A DNA stretch of 64,000 bases from Marinimicrobium sp. C6131 (GCF_026153455.1 NZ_CP110629.1:1302001-1366000), one strand, 5' to 3'. Positions 43,600 to 54,112 are shown, counted from the first letter of the stretch. Notes: a model not told the origin generated them from the letters alone. A program made the numbers and translations.

Positions 43600-46500
43600 T
43601 TACTCGGGATCTCCATATTGAGTGATTTGTACAAGATCAAGCAGCTCGCGCAACGCCACAGAGAAAATGGCGTAGTCAGTACCGCTGCTGTTCTGCACAT
43701 CATTCATCATGGAGCGCCAGCGATCAAACTGTGGGGCAAACTGTTCAGTCCACTGGTTCACGGTGCGTTCCACCGGGCACTCGTCGCTCACCCACCGGCA
43801 CAATGCCAGAGTCAAGTTGCGTAATTGCGACTCCAGATCATCCAGATAGGTCTCTCGCGCCATGGCCTGCCAATAACTCTCTACCGCGGCTTCGGATATC
43901 TGACGGGCGAATTCGTGCAGTTGTAACTGCTCATTGATGCTCAAGTAGAGGCGTAGCACAGACAACAATGGCAGCTCGGTGTGTCGTGACGCCTCGGCAA
44001 CACTCAATCCGGAATACAGGTGCCCCGGGGTGGCAACGCGGGGCAACAGTTCGTCGGGCACCCCGGCGTCTGTCAGGTAACTGACCTGAGCCTGCCAGTC
44101 GTCGAGAGCCGCACCGCTCAACTGATCCGGCAATGTCCGTATGACCTCTTCCACCAGCGGCAAGAACTGCCGAATTTCCGTATCAGGATCAAGATGACTG
44201 CGGCGGTTGCGCAAAAACCACCGGGACGCACGGCGCACCCGCCGCATCAGGGTTTTCATCAATTCCATCTGCACATCGGCATCCACCTGATAATCCAACG
44301 ACTCCAGTGCGCGCCAGACATCATCCAGTTGATAGATATCCCGGGCGATAACGTACGCCTTCGCCATATCACCCGGGCCCACCCCTGTCGAGTCCAACAG
44401 TCTCTGGGCGAAACTGAGCCCCATGGTGTTGACCAGATCGTTGGCAACCTGGGTCGCTACCAGTTCACGGCGCAACCGATGACGGTTTATCCACTCCGGG
44501 TAGTCTCTCTGCAGCGGCTCGGGGAATGCCCGGAATGCAAAGCGGGCAATGTACTCATCGTCGGCCAGATCCGCCTCGGCCAGGTCGTTCTTGAGAATCA
44601 CCTTGGCATAGGAAATCAGCACGGCCAACTCCGGACGAGTCAACCCTTGCCCCTGCGCCTGACGTTCAGCCAGGGTTTCCTCATCCGGAAGAAATTCCAA
44701 CTGACGATTCAGTCGACCCTCGGACTGCCATATGCTCATTACCCGGCGATATTCCGCGTTACGACGCACGGCATCCGAACTGGCCAGACTGATGGCCTGC
44801 GTTTGACGATAGTTGTTCTTGAGAACCAGCGCCGCCACTTCTTCGGTCATCGCCTCCAGACGCTGGTTACGCTGTTTCTGCGTCAGGTCGCCATTGGCCA
44901 ATACTTCGTTCAGCAGGATCTTGATGTTGACTTCGTGATCCGAGCAGTCCACGCCCGCTGCATTGTCGATGAAGTCGGTATTGCAGGCGCCACCATTGAG
45001 CGCGAACTCAATCCGGGCGCGCTGTGTCATCCCGAGGTTTCCGCCCTCACCGACCACCTTGCAGCACAGCTCATCGGCGTTGACTCGCACCGAGTCATTG
45101 GTTTTATCGCCCACATCCATGTGACTTTCGGTACTGGCCTTGACGTAAGTACCGATCCCACCGTTCCACAACAGATGCACTGGCGCTTTGAGCAACTGAT
45201 GAATCAACTCGTTCGGTGTCAGTTCATCCTGATCGATCGCGAAACGCTGTTTCATTGCATCGGTCACACGGATGGCTTTGGCGTCCCGGGAAAAAACACC
45301 ACCGCCGTCGCTGATCAGGGACTCATCATAATCGGCCCAGCTTGAGCCCGGCGTTCTGAACAACCGCTGTCGTTCCCGAAAACTTTTCGCTGCCTCGGGG
45401 TTCGGATCGATAAAAATATGCAGATGGTTGAACGCGGCCACCAACTGAATGTGTTCTGACAGCAGCATGCCGTTGCCGAACACATCGCCGCCCATATCGC
45501 CTATTCCCACGACGGTAAAGTCATCGCGCTGAGTATCCAGCCCCAACTCCTTGAAATGGCGCTGAACCGCCACCCAGGCGCCTCGGGCCGTGATCCCCAT
45601 TGCTTTGTGGTCATACCCCTGGCTCCCGCCAGAGGCGAAGGCATCGCCCAGCCAGTGGCCGTACTCGTCGGAAATGTCGTTGGCAATGTCCGAAAAGGTT
45701 GCCGTGCCTTTGTCGGCCGCGACCACCAGATAGGGATCGTCCTCATCCAGCCGGACCACCTGTTTCGGCGACACCAGCTCACCGGCCACCCGGTTGTCGG
45801 TCAGGTCGAGCAGACCCCGAATAAACGTCTGATAGCAGACGATCGCCTCTTTCTGAAGAGCCTGTCGATCACCCCCGACAGGCGGACGTTTGCAGACAAA
45901 CCCTCCCTTGGCACCGTTCGGAACGATGACCGCATTCTTGACCTGTTGCGCCTTGACCAACCCCAGCACCTCGGTACGGTAGTCCTGCAATCGATCCGAC
46001 CACCGAATCCCCCCACGGGCCACTTTCCCTGCGCGCAGGTGCACGCCTTCTACGCGGGGGGAGTAGACAAAAATCTCATACAGCGGACGAGGCTCCGGGA
46101 TATCGGAGATCTGGCGCGGCATCAGTTTGAACGCCAGATACGCCTTGCTCTGGCCATCCGCCCCGCGCTGAAAATAATTGGTTCGCACCGTGCCATCAAG
46201 AATGGCGAGGTACCGACGAATGATGCGATCTTCATTCAGGTTGGCCACCCGATTCAGGGAGGTCAGGATACGCGCGTGAATGGCTCCGCGCCGCTCGGCG
46301 CGATCACCCCGTGCGGAAGGATCAAACTGTGCTCTGAACAGAGCGACCAGATCCCGGGTTATACGGGCATGATTGACCAGTGCCGAGGCGATATAACCCT
46401 CAGTAAAGTTGAACAATGTCTGGTGCATGTAGGCCGCCAGTGCGCGCAGCACCGTCACTTCCCGCCAGCTGAGTCCGGCACTCAGAACGAGGCGGTTGAA

Positions 46501-48492
46501 GCCGTCACTTTCGGCGCGCTGATTCCAGACCGCGGCAAAAGCGTCCTGGAACTTATGCCTCACAGCCTGTATATCCAGAGAAGCCTGTGCGTCGTAGGTC
46601 AGGTGGAAATTGTGCAGGTAAACCTCATCACCCGAACTCGACACAATATCGTACGGGTGCTCCGCCACCACCCGAAGGCCCAGATGCTCCAGTACCGGAA
46701 TCACGTCGGACAACTCCATCGGGCAGTGCCGACGGAACACTTTAAATCTTAGTCCCTGAGTGGAACTGTCGGCAGGTTGGTAAAAACTCAGTGCGAGGTC
46801 ATCCTCGCCATCGAGACTGAGAATGTGGTCAAGGTCCTGAACCGCTACCCGGGCGTCAAAATGTTCCCGGTATGCGGACGGGAACGCATCTTGGTACTGC
46901 TCCATGAGTTTGACCGCCAACTCTTCTCCTTTTGCTTCGGTCAGCGCTTCGAGCAGTTGATCCTCCCAGGACCGGGTGATTTCGATGATCTGCCGCTCAA
47001 GTTGTTCGACGTCATAATCTGCGGCACTGTCTACAGAAGCTGGACGGTCGGATTCCAGGCGGAATACCAGGTGAACCCGGGCGAGAATCGATTCGGAAAA
47101 ATAGGTGTTGAACTCTACCTCCTCAGATCCCAGGGCCTTGCCCAGCAAGGTCTGAATCTTGATCCGGATTCGGGTGGTAAAGAGGTCACGGGGGACATAC
47201 ACCAGACAGTTCACAAAGCGACCGAACGCGTCGGGACGGACGAACAGGCGGACCCGATAGCGTTCATTGATCCTGGCCACTCCTGTGGCAATTTCGTAGA
47301 GCTGGCTGGTACTGCTCTGAAACAGCTCGTCCCGGGGAAAGGTCTCGAGAATCTGACGCAGTGCCTTACCGTCGTGACTTGAGCGACTCAAACCCGAGCG
47401 CTCGAACACCTCATTGACTTTCTCCCGGATCAGCGGAATTTCGTATGGGCTCAAGGTATAGACCGCAGAGGTGTACAGACCCAACACCCGGCTTTCACCA
47501 CAAAACTGACCCTGTGAGTCAAAACGCTTGATCACGATATAATCAGAGTACGCCTGACGATGGACGCGGGAGCGCTGTGGCGCCTTGGAAAACGCGATCA
47601 ACTTGGGAGACAAATGAAACTGTAAAGTGCCCGGGTAATCGTCACTGACCGGCTTTCGATCGGCGGGGCTGTCGGCGTCCCGAAACAGCCCAAGACGTTT
47701 ATCAGGCCGCTCCTCCAGCCAGGTCTCCTCCCCCTCGGTCCGAAGGTCATATTCGGTGTACGCCATGAAAGTGAAATGGTCTTGCAACAGCCAATCCAGA
47801 AATGCCCGGCTTTCCGAAACCTTCTGATCCAGCGGCGCCTGTGTCACCCGTCCGAGCTGCTCAGCGGACTTGGACGTGGCCTGTTTAAGCGCGCCGAAAT
47901 CATCCACGACGAGACGTACCTGGTCCATGACCGTCATCAGCGATCGACTGATCTGTCGCAACAGACGGTCATCCGTGTGCAACCGGATTTCCATATACAC
48001 CAGGGCCTCCGGGGCCCCCGCTTTGGACGGGCTCCGACCGTTGTCTCCCTCGCCAGGCCAGAGTCCGATCAGCCGCTGATGATCGTCTCTTGCAACGTGG
48101 AGCACGGTGCTCTTGATACTGTGAATTGCGATATTACGTCGATTCAGCTCAATCCGGATCGAGTCGACAAGAAAGGGCATATCCTGCTGCTGGACCAACA
48201 AGACACTGTGCGGACAGAGCCAGCCGTCCTCTTCCAGCGTCGGGTTGAACAAGCGCACCATCGGCTTGCCCGGCCGGAACTGGTTCATCAATCGCCACGC
48301 GCTGTGCACCGCACCGAACACGTCCTTGATCGGTCGGCCGACCCACTCTTCCAGCGGTAGCCGCGCAAAGAATGCCCGGCTGAAGGTGAGCCAGAATGTC
48401 CACTGGGTGTCCCGAATGGACTCCCTCGCCAGAGTGTCCAACTCCGCGAACAACCCCTCCTTGTCACCGGCGTTCACCAATCGTATATCCAC
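43600..48492 (-). CDS. gdhB: NAD-specific glutamate dehydrogenase, 180-kDa class
   Basis: Large-class GDH that oxidatively deaminates glutamate to 2-oxoglutarate, used mostly for amino-acid catabolism. The 1630-aa product matches pseudomonad GdhB (about 1620 aa): N-terminal ACT-like regulatory segments (residues ~1-700), then the catalytic core with VKNAVIVPNGAKGGFVCKRP near residue 860 and GNGMLLSEHIQLVAAFNHLHIFIDPNP around 1010, followed by the long helical C-terminal domain. It lies 200 bp downstream of the gabD operon's promoter side, on the same strand, and is probably separately promoted. It would remove the glutamate produced by the aminotransferases of that operon. Confidence 0.95.
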   Translation of the reverse strand: MDIRLVNAGDKEGLFAELDTLARESIRDTQWTFWLTFSRAFFARLPLEEWVGRPIKDVFGAVHSAWRLMNQFRPGKPMVRLFNPTLEEDGWLCPHSVLLVQQQDMPFLVDSIRIELNRRNIAIHSIKSTVLHVARDDHQRLIGLWPGEGDNGRSPSKAGAPEALVYMEIRLHTDDRLLRQISRSLMTVMDQVRLVVDDFGALKQATSKSAEQLGRVTQAPLDQKVSESRAFLDWLLQDHFTFMAYTEYDLRTEGEETWLEERPDKRLGLFRDADSPADRKPVSDDYPGTLQFHLSPKLIAFSKAPQRSRVHRQAYSDYIVIKRFDSQGQFCGESRVLGLYTSAVYTLSPYEIPLIREKVNEVFERSGLSRSSHDGKALRQILETFPRDELFQSSTSQLYEIATGVARINERYRVRLFVRPDAFGRFVNCLVYVPRDLFTTRIRIKIQTLLGKALGSEEVEFNTYFSESILARVHLVFRLESDRPASVDSAADYDVEQLERQIIEITRSWEDQLLEALTEAKGEELAVKLMEQYQDAFPSAYREHFDARVAVQDLDHILSLDGEDDLALSFYQPADSSTQGLRFKVFRRHCPMELSDVIPVLEHLGLRVVAEHPYDIVSSSGDEVYLHNFHLTYDAQASLDIQAVRHKFQDAFAAVWNQRAESDGFNRLVLSAGLSWREVTVLRALAAYMHQTLFNFTEGYIASALVNHARITRDLVALFRAQFDPSARGDRAERRGAIHARILTSLNRVANLNEDRIIRRYLAILDGTVRTNYFQRGADGQSKAYLAFKLMPRQISDIPEPRPLYEIFVYSPRVEGVHLRAGKVARGGIRWSDRLQDYRTEVLGLVKAQQVKNAVIVPNGAKGGFVCKRPPVGGDRQALQKEAIVCYQTFIRGLLDLTDNRVAGELVSPKQVVRLDEDDPYLVVAADKGTATFSDIANDISDEYGHWLGDAFASGGSQGYDHKAMGITARGAWVAVQRHFKELGLDTQRDDFTVVGIGDMGGDVFGNGMLLSEHIQLVAAFNHLHIFIDPNPEAAKSFRERQRLFRTPGSSWADYDESLISDGGGVFSRDAKAIRVTDAMKQRFAIDQDELTPNELIHQLLKAPVHLLWNGGIGTYVKASTESHMDVGDKTNDSVRVNADELCCKVVGEGGNLGMTQRARIEFALNGGACNTDFIDNAAGVDCSDHEVNIKILLNEVLANGDLTQKQRNQRLEAMTEEVAALVLKNNYRQTQAISLASSDAVRRNAEYRRVMSIWQSEGRLNRQLEFLPDEETLAERQAQGQGLTRPELAVLISYAKVILKNDLAEADLADDEYIARFAFRAFPEPLQRDYPEWINRHRLRRELVATQVANDLVNTMGLSFAQRLLDSTGVGPGDMAKAYVIARDIYQLDDVWRALESLDYQVDADVQMELMKTLMRRVRRASRWFLRNRRSHLDPDTEIRQFLPLVEEVIRTLPDQLSGAALDDWQAQVSYLTDAGVPDELLPRVATPGHLYSGLSVAEASRHTELPLLSVLRLYLSINEQLQLHEFARQISEAAVESYWQAMARETYLDDLESQLRNLTLALCRWVSDECPVERTVNQWTEQFAPQFDRWRSMMNDVQNSSGTDYAIFSVALRELLDLVQITQYGDPE

Positions 48493-48659
48493 ACTGCCTC
48501 CTGTTTGTCGTTCCGCCGATATGATCGGTATGGCCCAGTTTTCAGTTTGGTCCGGGGGTGTACACTTGTCGAGTGCAACTGCTTGAAAATCAGGGAACTG
48601 ACGCCATTAACACGAGTCTACGAGCGCATCGCAGCGGAATCACCGCCAATTGGTCAGCG

Positions 48660-48681
48660 TTTGATCAGATCGCCGATCAAA
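48660..48681. promoter_or_regulatory. Dyad between gdhB and the MoxR operon
   Basis: Perfect inverted repeat tttgatc-N8-gatcaaa, 36 bp before the moxR-type start and about 170 bp upstream of gdhB. It sits in a divergent promoter region and may be an operator or a leader hairpin for the plus-strand operon. No factor can be assigned. Confidence 0.4.
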
Positions 48682-48717
48682 TAAGACACAACTTCAGATC
48701 ACAATAAGTGGGGACCC

Positions 48718-49677
48718 ATGCAGGCACACGACGCATTACACACCCTGATTCACTGGCTCAATCAGCAGATCGTCGGTCAGGAGCACCTGGTTCAACGGAT
48801 GCTGATCGCCCTGTTGGCTGACGGACACCTGCTGGTGGAGGGCGCCCCCGGGCTGGCCAAAACCAAGGCCATCAAAACCCTGTCCGATGCCATTGAAGGC
48901 AATTTTCAACGCATACAGTTCACTCCTGACCTGCTTCCCTCGGACGTAACCGGCACCGATATCTACCGCCCGGAGCAGGGCCGCTTTGAATTTCAACCCG
49001 GCCCCATCTTCCACAATCTGGTCCTGAGCGATGAAATCAACCGGGCCCCGGCCAAAGTCCAGTCGGCTTTGCTGGAAGCCATGGCCGAGCGACAGGTCAG
49101 CGTGGGCAGCACCACCTACCCACTGCCGGAGCTGTTCATGGTGATGGCCACCCAGAACCCCATTGAGCAGGAGGGCACCTATCCCCTGCCGGAAGCTCAA
49201 CTGGATCGCTTCCTTATGCAGGTACTGGTGGACTACCCCGATATTGAATCCGAGCGGAAAATCCTGAAACTCGCCCGGGCCGAGGCCGCGCATCAGGAAA
49301 CACCGCCGCCGGCGGAAATCAGCCAGGCCGCCCTGTTTGAGGGACGTCAGGCCGTGCTGGCCATTCATATGGCCGAGCCGGTTGAGGAGTATATCGTCCA
49401 ACTGATCAATGCCAGCCGACGCCCGGGTGATTACGACCCGGAGCTGGTCAACTGGCTGGAATACGGGGCCAGCCCCCGGGCCACCATTGCCCTGGACCGT
49501 TGTGCCCGGGCTCATGCCTGGCTGGAAGGTCGGGACTATGTCAGCCCCGACGACGTGCGCGCCATCGCCCACGATGTGCTCCGCCACCGTCTCATTCTGA
49601 GCTTTGAAGCCGAAGCCACCGGCATCTCCCGTGAACAGGTCATCGACCGCCTGCTTGATGTGGTACCGGTGGCCTGA
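48718..49677 (+). CDS. MoxR family AAA+ ATPase
   Basis: AAA+ ATPase of the MoxR group, thought to act as a chaperone with von Willebrand partner proteins. The 319-aa product has Walker A VEGAPGLAKTKAIK, Walker B LVLSDEINRAPAKVQSALLEAM, sensor 1 MVMATQNPIEQEGTYPLPEAQLDRF and the C-terminal lid. Start ATG 48718 follows ggggac. First gene of an operon that continues through 56759; its TGA overlaps the ATG of the next gene (TGATG-type overlap). Confidence 0.93.
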   Translation: MQAHDALHTLIHWLNQQIVGQEHLVQRMLIALLADGHLLVEGAPGLAKTKAIKTLSDAIEGNFQRIQFTPDLLPSDVTGTDIYRPEQGRFEFQPGPIFHNLVLSDEINRAPAKVQSALLEAMAERQVSVGSTTYPLPELFMVMATQNPIEQEGTYPLPEAQLDRFLMQVLVDYPDIESERKILKLARAEAAHQETPPPAEISQAALFEGRQAVLAIHMAEPVEEYIVQLINASRRPGDYDPELVNWLEYGASPRATIALDRCARAHAWLEGRDYVSPDDVRAIAHDVLRHRLILSFEAEATGISREQVIDRLLDVVPVA

Positions 49678-50645
49678 TGGTTAACGCTGGCGCCCACCCC
49701 TCTCCCACTGCGCTGGCTCCCCGGGGCGCTTACTGCGACTTGGGGGACCTGCTGCGTTTACGGTTTGCCGCCCGGGACCTGCAACTGTTTGCCCGTCGGC
49801 CGGCGCGCAGCCTGCTCACGGGTGGGGTGCGCACCCGACTGCGGGGCCGGGGCATCGATTTTGAGGAAGTCCGGCTCTACCAGCCCGGCGACGATGTACG
49901 CACCATCGACTGGCGGGTCACAGCCCGTACCCAAGTACCCCACACCAAGATCTTTCGAGAGGAGCGGGAGCGCCCGGTCTTTGTCGTCGCCGACCAGCGC
50001 TCGCCGATGTTTTTTGGCAGTCGCACCTGTTTCAAATCCGTACTGGCCACCCATATTGCCGGCACGCTTGCCTGGGCCGCCCTGAACCAGAGCGACCGGA
50101 TCGGCGGCCTGGTCTTTGGCGACCACAGTCAACGGGATGTCCGCGCCCGGCGCAGTAAACACGCCGCACTTGAGCTGCTTCATCAACTGCACGATTACAA
50201 TCACGAGCTGGCCTCTCCGGTTGCGGAGGCCGGGGTCACCTCTCTGGAGACGCTGTTGGCCGACGTCCGCCGGGTGGCAAAGCCGGGCAGTGCCGTATTT
50301 GTGGTCAGTGATTTCCATGACTTCGATACCCGCTGTGAGCAGCAACTGTTTGAATTGGCGCGCCATACCGATGTGACCTTGATACACGTCTTCGACCCGC
50401 TCGAGCAGACACTGGACAGCAATCACTTTCTGACGGTGAGCAACGGTCAGGAGCGTCTGCAATTGCCCGCACAGGACCCGGCATTCCGGCGGGCCTACCG
50501 GCAGGATTTCGACGCCCGGTTGCAGACCCTGATCGAGAGCAGCCGACGTCTGGCTCTGCCGCTGCTGTCCTACGCCACCGATGACGATATTCACACACTG
50601 CTGCGCGAGCGTTTCGGCGCCCGCCGTCACCGCGCCCGAGGCTAA
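49677..50645 (+). CDS. DUF58 domain protein
   Basis: Soluble 322-aa protein of the DUF58/MoxR-associated family; vWA-like fold of unknown biochemical role. The family motif VRLYQPGDDVRTIDWRVTARTQVPHTKIFREERERPVF spans residues ~63-100 in the usual place (positions 49866-49980). It overlaps the MoxR gene by one base and precedes the DUF4381 gene by 12 bp. In such operons it accompanies the BatA/BatB proteins and probably acts with the MoxR ATPase. Confidence 0.9.
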   Translation: MVNAGAHPSPTALAPRGAYCDLGDLLRLRFAARDLQLFARRPARSLLTGGVRTRLRGRGIDFEEVRLYQPGDDVRTIDWRVTARTQVPHTKIFREERERPVFVVADQRSPMFFGSRTCFKSVLATHIAGTLAWAALNQSDRIGGLVFGDHSQRDVRARRSKHAALELLHQLHDYNHELASPVAEAGVTSLETLLADVRRVAKPGSAVFVVSDFHDFDTRCEQQLFELARHTDVTLIHVFDPLEQTLDSNHFLTVSNGQERLQLPAQDPAFRRAYRQDFDARLQTLIESSRRLALPLLSYATDDDIHTLLRERFGARRHRARG

Positions 50646-50657
50646 CTGACTTCGCCC

Positions 50658-51203
50658 ATGAATCCGCAAGACCCACTGGCACAACTGAACGACATTCATC
50701 TGCCGGAGCCCGTCGGCTGGTGGCCCCTGGCCTGGGGCTGGTGGCTGTTGATTGCCCTGCTGTTGATGGTGATCGGAGTACTCCTGTGGAGGGCCCACGT
50801 CCGGCGACGCCGACAACGCTACCGTCGCGAGGCGCTGGCCTTACTCGAGCATGCCTACCGGGACTACCAACGGAGTTCGCCGGGCCCGTCGACCCGTCGA
50901 CAGTATCTGCAACAGGTCAGTCAACTGCTTCGCCGGACCGCCCTGAGTGCCCTGCCCGATGCACGGGAGGCGGACCTGGCCGCATTGAGTGGACAGCAAT
51001 GGCTGCGTTTCCTGGACCTGAGCGCCTCGTTGGCACCCGCGTTCACCGAAGGCCCCGGTCACATCCTGGCCGACGGCCCCTACCAGCCCGACCCTCAAGT
51101 CGACGTCGACGCCCTGCATCGACTGGCACAGCAATGGATTCGCGCTCATCGACTCTCCGAGCGGCGCCTGTCGGATCTGTTGGTGGAGGTGCATCATGCT
51201 TGA
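50658..51203 (+). CDS. DUF4381 family membrane protein
   Basis: Predicted membrane protein of 181 aa with one hydrophobic segment near residues 21-41 (WPLAWGWWLLIALLLMVIG), a basic stretch and a helical cytoplasmic part. The N-terminal DPLAQLNDIHLPEPVGWWPLAWGW is typical of DUF4381 proteins in Bat operons. It overlaps the BatA gene by 8 bp. Its role in the complex is unknown. Confidence 0.87.
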   Translation: MNPQDPLAQLNDIHLPEPVGWWPLAWGWWLLIALLLMVIGVLLWRAHVRRRRQRYRREALALLEHAYRDYQRSSPGPSTRRQYLQQVSQLLRRTALSALPDAREADLAALSGQQWLRFLDLSASLAPAFTEGPGHILADGPYQPDPQVDVDALHRLAQQWIRAHRLSERRLSDLLVEVHHA

Positions 51204-52209
51204 ACTGCAATGGCCCTGGCTCCTGTTGCTGCTGCCACTGCCGCTGCTGATGCGTCTGGTTCCGGAGGAGCCCAGCGGCGAAGCGGCCCTGCGGGTGCCC
51301 TTTTTTGGTCGACTGAAACAACTGCGCGAAGAGGACTCCCGCCGAACCGAACGGCGCTGGCTGATGGCCCTGTGCCTCTGGCTGATCTGGAGCGCCAGCC
51401 TGCTTGCCGCCAGCCACCCCCAGTGGGTGGGCGAGCCGGTCAGCCTGCCCAGCAGCGGGCGGGACCTGCTGATGGCCGTGGACATTTCCGGCAGTATGGA
51501 AATCGAAGATATGCAGTACCAGGGTCAGGCCATCAATCGCCTCCAGGCCGTCAAGGGTGTGGTGGGTGAGTTTGTGCAGGAGCGCCAGAGTGACCGGCTG
51601 GGCCTGATCCTGTTCGGGACCCGGGCCTACCTTCAGGCACCCCTGACCTATGACCGGCAGACCGTATACACACTGCTGCAAGAGGCACAAATCGGCTTTG
51701 CCGGCGAGAAAACCGCCATCGGCGATGCCATCGGGCTGGCGGTAAAACGCCTGCGGGACCGTCCCGAGGCCAGCCGTGTGCTGATCCTTCTGACCGATGG
51801 TGCCAACAACGCCGGGGAACTATCGCCCCAGCGTGCCGCCTATCTGGCCGAGCAGCACAACGTCAAAATTTACACCATCGGTTTCGGTGCGGAGGAAATG
51901 ATTACCCAGACCATTTTTGGCCAGCGCCGGGTGAATCCCTCCCGGGATCTGGATGAAGACACCATGAGAGAAATAGCCGCCCAGACCGGCGGACGTTACT
52001 TCCGGGCCCGCAGTCTTGAAGAGCTGTACCAGGTACACCAGACCCTGAATGAGCTGGAGCCCATCGAGTTCGATGAGGAAACCTTCCGGCCGACCCGCAG
52101 CCTGTTTCACTGGCCGTTGGCGTTCGCCTTCGCGCTCAGCGGTCTGCTGGCCGCCGGTCGCGGGTTGAGCCCGCTCATGGCGGCGCGCGCCACCGGGGAG
52201 GCTCGCTGA
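51196..52209 (+). CDS. BatA-type von Willebrand domain protein
   Basis: Inner-membrane protein of 337 aa with two N-terminal spans (residues ~5-20 and ~53-72), a vWA domain facing the periplasm, and a C-terminal span (~308-325). The metal-ion-dependent adhesion site is intact: DISGSME near residue 95, and ILLTDGANNAG with the distal Asp. Family members are linked to stress or aerotolerance (Bat proteins) in other bacteria. Its start lies within the upstream gene, and its TGA overlaps the following ATG. Confidence 0.9.
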   Translation: MLELQWPWLLLLLPLPLLMRLVPEEPSGEAALRVPFFGRLKQLREEDSRRTERRWLMALCLWLIWSASLLAASHPQWVGEPVSLPSSGRDLLMAVDISGSMEIEDMQYQGQAINRLQAVKGVVGEFVQERQSDRLGLILFGTRAYLQAPLTYDRQTVYTLLQEAQIGFAGEKTAIGDAIGLAVKRLRDRPEASRVLILLTDGANNAGELSPQRAAYLAEQHNVKIYTIGFGAEEMITQTIFGQRRVNPSRDLDEDTMREIAAQTGGRYFRARSLEELYQVHQTLNELEPIEFDEETFRPTRSLFHWPLAFAFALSGLLAAGRGLSPLMAARATGEAR

Positions 52210-54110
52210 TGGATACCATTCACACAGCGCTTGAGAACTTTCACTGGCTGCGCCCGCTCTGGCTACTGGCCCTGATTCCGGCCGCCGCTCTGATTCTGGT
52301 GCTCTGGCGCCGGGGACAGCAGGCCCGCCAGTGGCGCCAACTGATCGCTCCGGGGCTACTGGAGCACCTGCTGGACCCGGCCACTCAAGAGAAACGCCGG
52401 CACTACCTCTGGGGTCTGTCCGCGGCCTGGCTGTTGGCCTGCATCGCCCTCGCCGGCCCGAGTTGGGAAAAGCGGCCCATGCCAGTGCATAAAACCGAGA
52501 ATGCTCTGATCATAGTGCTCGATTTGTCACCCTCCATGCTGGCGGAAGACCTGGCGCCGTCACGACTGGTACGCGCCCGGCTGAAAATTGCCGATGTCCT
52601 GCGCGAGCGTCAGGAAGGCTTTACCGGCCTGATCGCCTACGCCGGAGATGCCCATGTGGTCTCTCCACTGACCGATGACACCGCCACCATCCGCAGCCTG
52701 CTCAACGCCCTGCATCCCAACGTCATGCCCGTGCCGGGCAGTCGCCCGGAAGCGGCCTTCGAACAGGCCAAAGCCCTGTTCAGCGACGCGGGTATCAGCG
52801 AAGGACAAATACTGTTGCTGACGGATGGCGTCGTGGATAAAGCCGTCAACCCCATCCTTGATCAGCTTGGGAATACCGGTTTTCGTCTTTCCATTCTCGG
52901 TATTGGCACCTCAGAGGGCGCTCCCATCCCCAATGACCGGGGCGGCTTCGAACGGGACCGTCAGGGCAATATTGTCGTGGCCAGGCTCGAGCAGGACCGA
53001 CTGGAACGCCTGGCTGGCCGCACCGGCGGTCGCTACGAGCGCATCGACGCCAGTGCCGACGATGTGCAGTGGCTGCTCGAACAACCCCGCTGGATGGAGG
53101 GCAAAGAGCGCCAGCTGGATCGCCAGTTCGACACCTGGTATGACCGGGGCCACTGGTTGGTGCTGCTGTTGTTACCCATTGTGCTGTACAGTTTCCGGCG
53201 CGGTCTGCTGGTGCTGGTCATCGCCTTGCCCCTGGCCGGCCTGCTCCCCCAACCGGTCCAGGCGGCAGACTGGCGGGCCCCGTTCCTGACACCGGATCAA
53301 CGGGGCGCCCGGGCTCTGGAAGACAGTGATCCGGCCGGGGCCGCCGAGCATTTCCAGAATCCGGAATGGCGCGGTAGCGCACTGTATCGGGCGGAAGATT
53401 ACGCGGCGGCGGCGGAAGCCTTTGCTCAGAGCGACAGCGCCCGCGCTCACTACAACCGGGGCAATGCCCTGGCCAAAGCCGGTGACCTGGACGGTGCGAT
53501 TGACGCCTACGACCAGGCGCTGGAAAAAGATCCGACCCTTGAGGACGCCCGCGCCAACAAGGCGCTGGTGGAACAGCTCAAACAGCAACAGGAACAACAG
53601 GAGCAGCAACAAAACAGCGACGACTCACAAGACGGCGACAATGACGCCGAAGAGTCCGGGCAGAACAAACAGGATTCACAAAGCGAGCAGGACGGAGAGT
53701 CGCAATCACCCTCTGAGAACGAGTCGTCCGAAGACAACGAACAGAACGCCAGCGAAGAGAATCCATCGGATTCCGACCGCAGTGATTCACAAGACGACGA
53801 CAAACCACAGCGAACCGATACAGAAAGCCCATCGCCGGAGGACCAGGACAACGGATCCGAACAGGAGCAAACCCCACCCGGGCAGCAGGATCAGGACGGT
53901 CAGGAAAGCGAGCAGGAGACGACGGCCGCCACTCTCCAGGAGGGCGATATCAGCGATGAAGAGCGCCAGTCCATGGAGCAGTGGCTCCGTCAGGTGCCCG
54001 ATGACCCCGGCGGTCTGCTGCGCCGCAAGTTCGAGTACCAGAGCCAACAGCGGCGCTTACAACAGATGCGCGGCGAAACCGAAGGACAGGGAACCGAGGA
54101 GCGTTGGTAA
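52209..54110 (+). CDS. BatB/BatC-type vWA and TPR protein
   Basis: Membrane protein of 633 aa: two N-terminal spans, a vWA domain with an intact MIDAS (DLSPSMLAEDLAPSR near 102 and LLLTDGVVDKAV), a third span near residue 325, then a TPR unit (ARAHYNRGNALAKAGDLDGA at ~412) and a Gln/Glu/Asp/Ser-rich acidic tail of about 130 residues. BatB and BatC, separate in some bacteria, are fused here as in other gammaproteobacteria. Overlaps its upstream neighbour by one base. Confidence 0.9.
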   Translation: MDTIHTALENFHWLRPLWLLALIPAAALILVLWRRGQQARQWRQLIAPGLLEHLLDPATQEKRRHYLWGLSAAWLLACIALAGPSWEKRPMPVHKTENALIIVLDLSPSMLAEDLAPSRLVRARLKIADVLRERQEGFTGLIAYAGDAHVVSPLTDDTATIRSLLNALHPNVMPVPGSRPEAAFEQAKALFSDAGISEGQILLLTDGVVDKAVNPILDQLGNTGFRLSILGIGTSEGAPIPNDRGGFERDRQGNIVVARLEQDRLERLAGRTGGRYERIDASADDVQWLLEQPRWMEGKERQLDRQFDTWYDRGHWLVLLLLPIVLYSFRRGLLVLVIALPLAGLLPQPVQAADWRAPFLTPDQRGARALEDSDPAGAAEHFQNPEWRGSALYRAEDYAAAAEAFAQSDSARAHYNRGNALAKAGDLDGAIDAYDQALEKDPTLEDARANKALVEQLKQQQEQQEQQQNSDDSQDGDNDAEESGQNKQDSQSEQDGESQSPSENESSEDNEQNASEENPSDSDRSDSQDDDKPQRTDTESPSPEDQDNGSEQEQTPPGQQDQDGQESEQETTAATLQEGDISDEERQSMEQWLRQVPDDPGGLLRRKFEYQSQQRRLQQMRGETEGQGTEERW

Positions 54111-54112
54111 AC

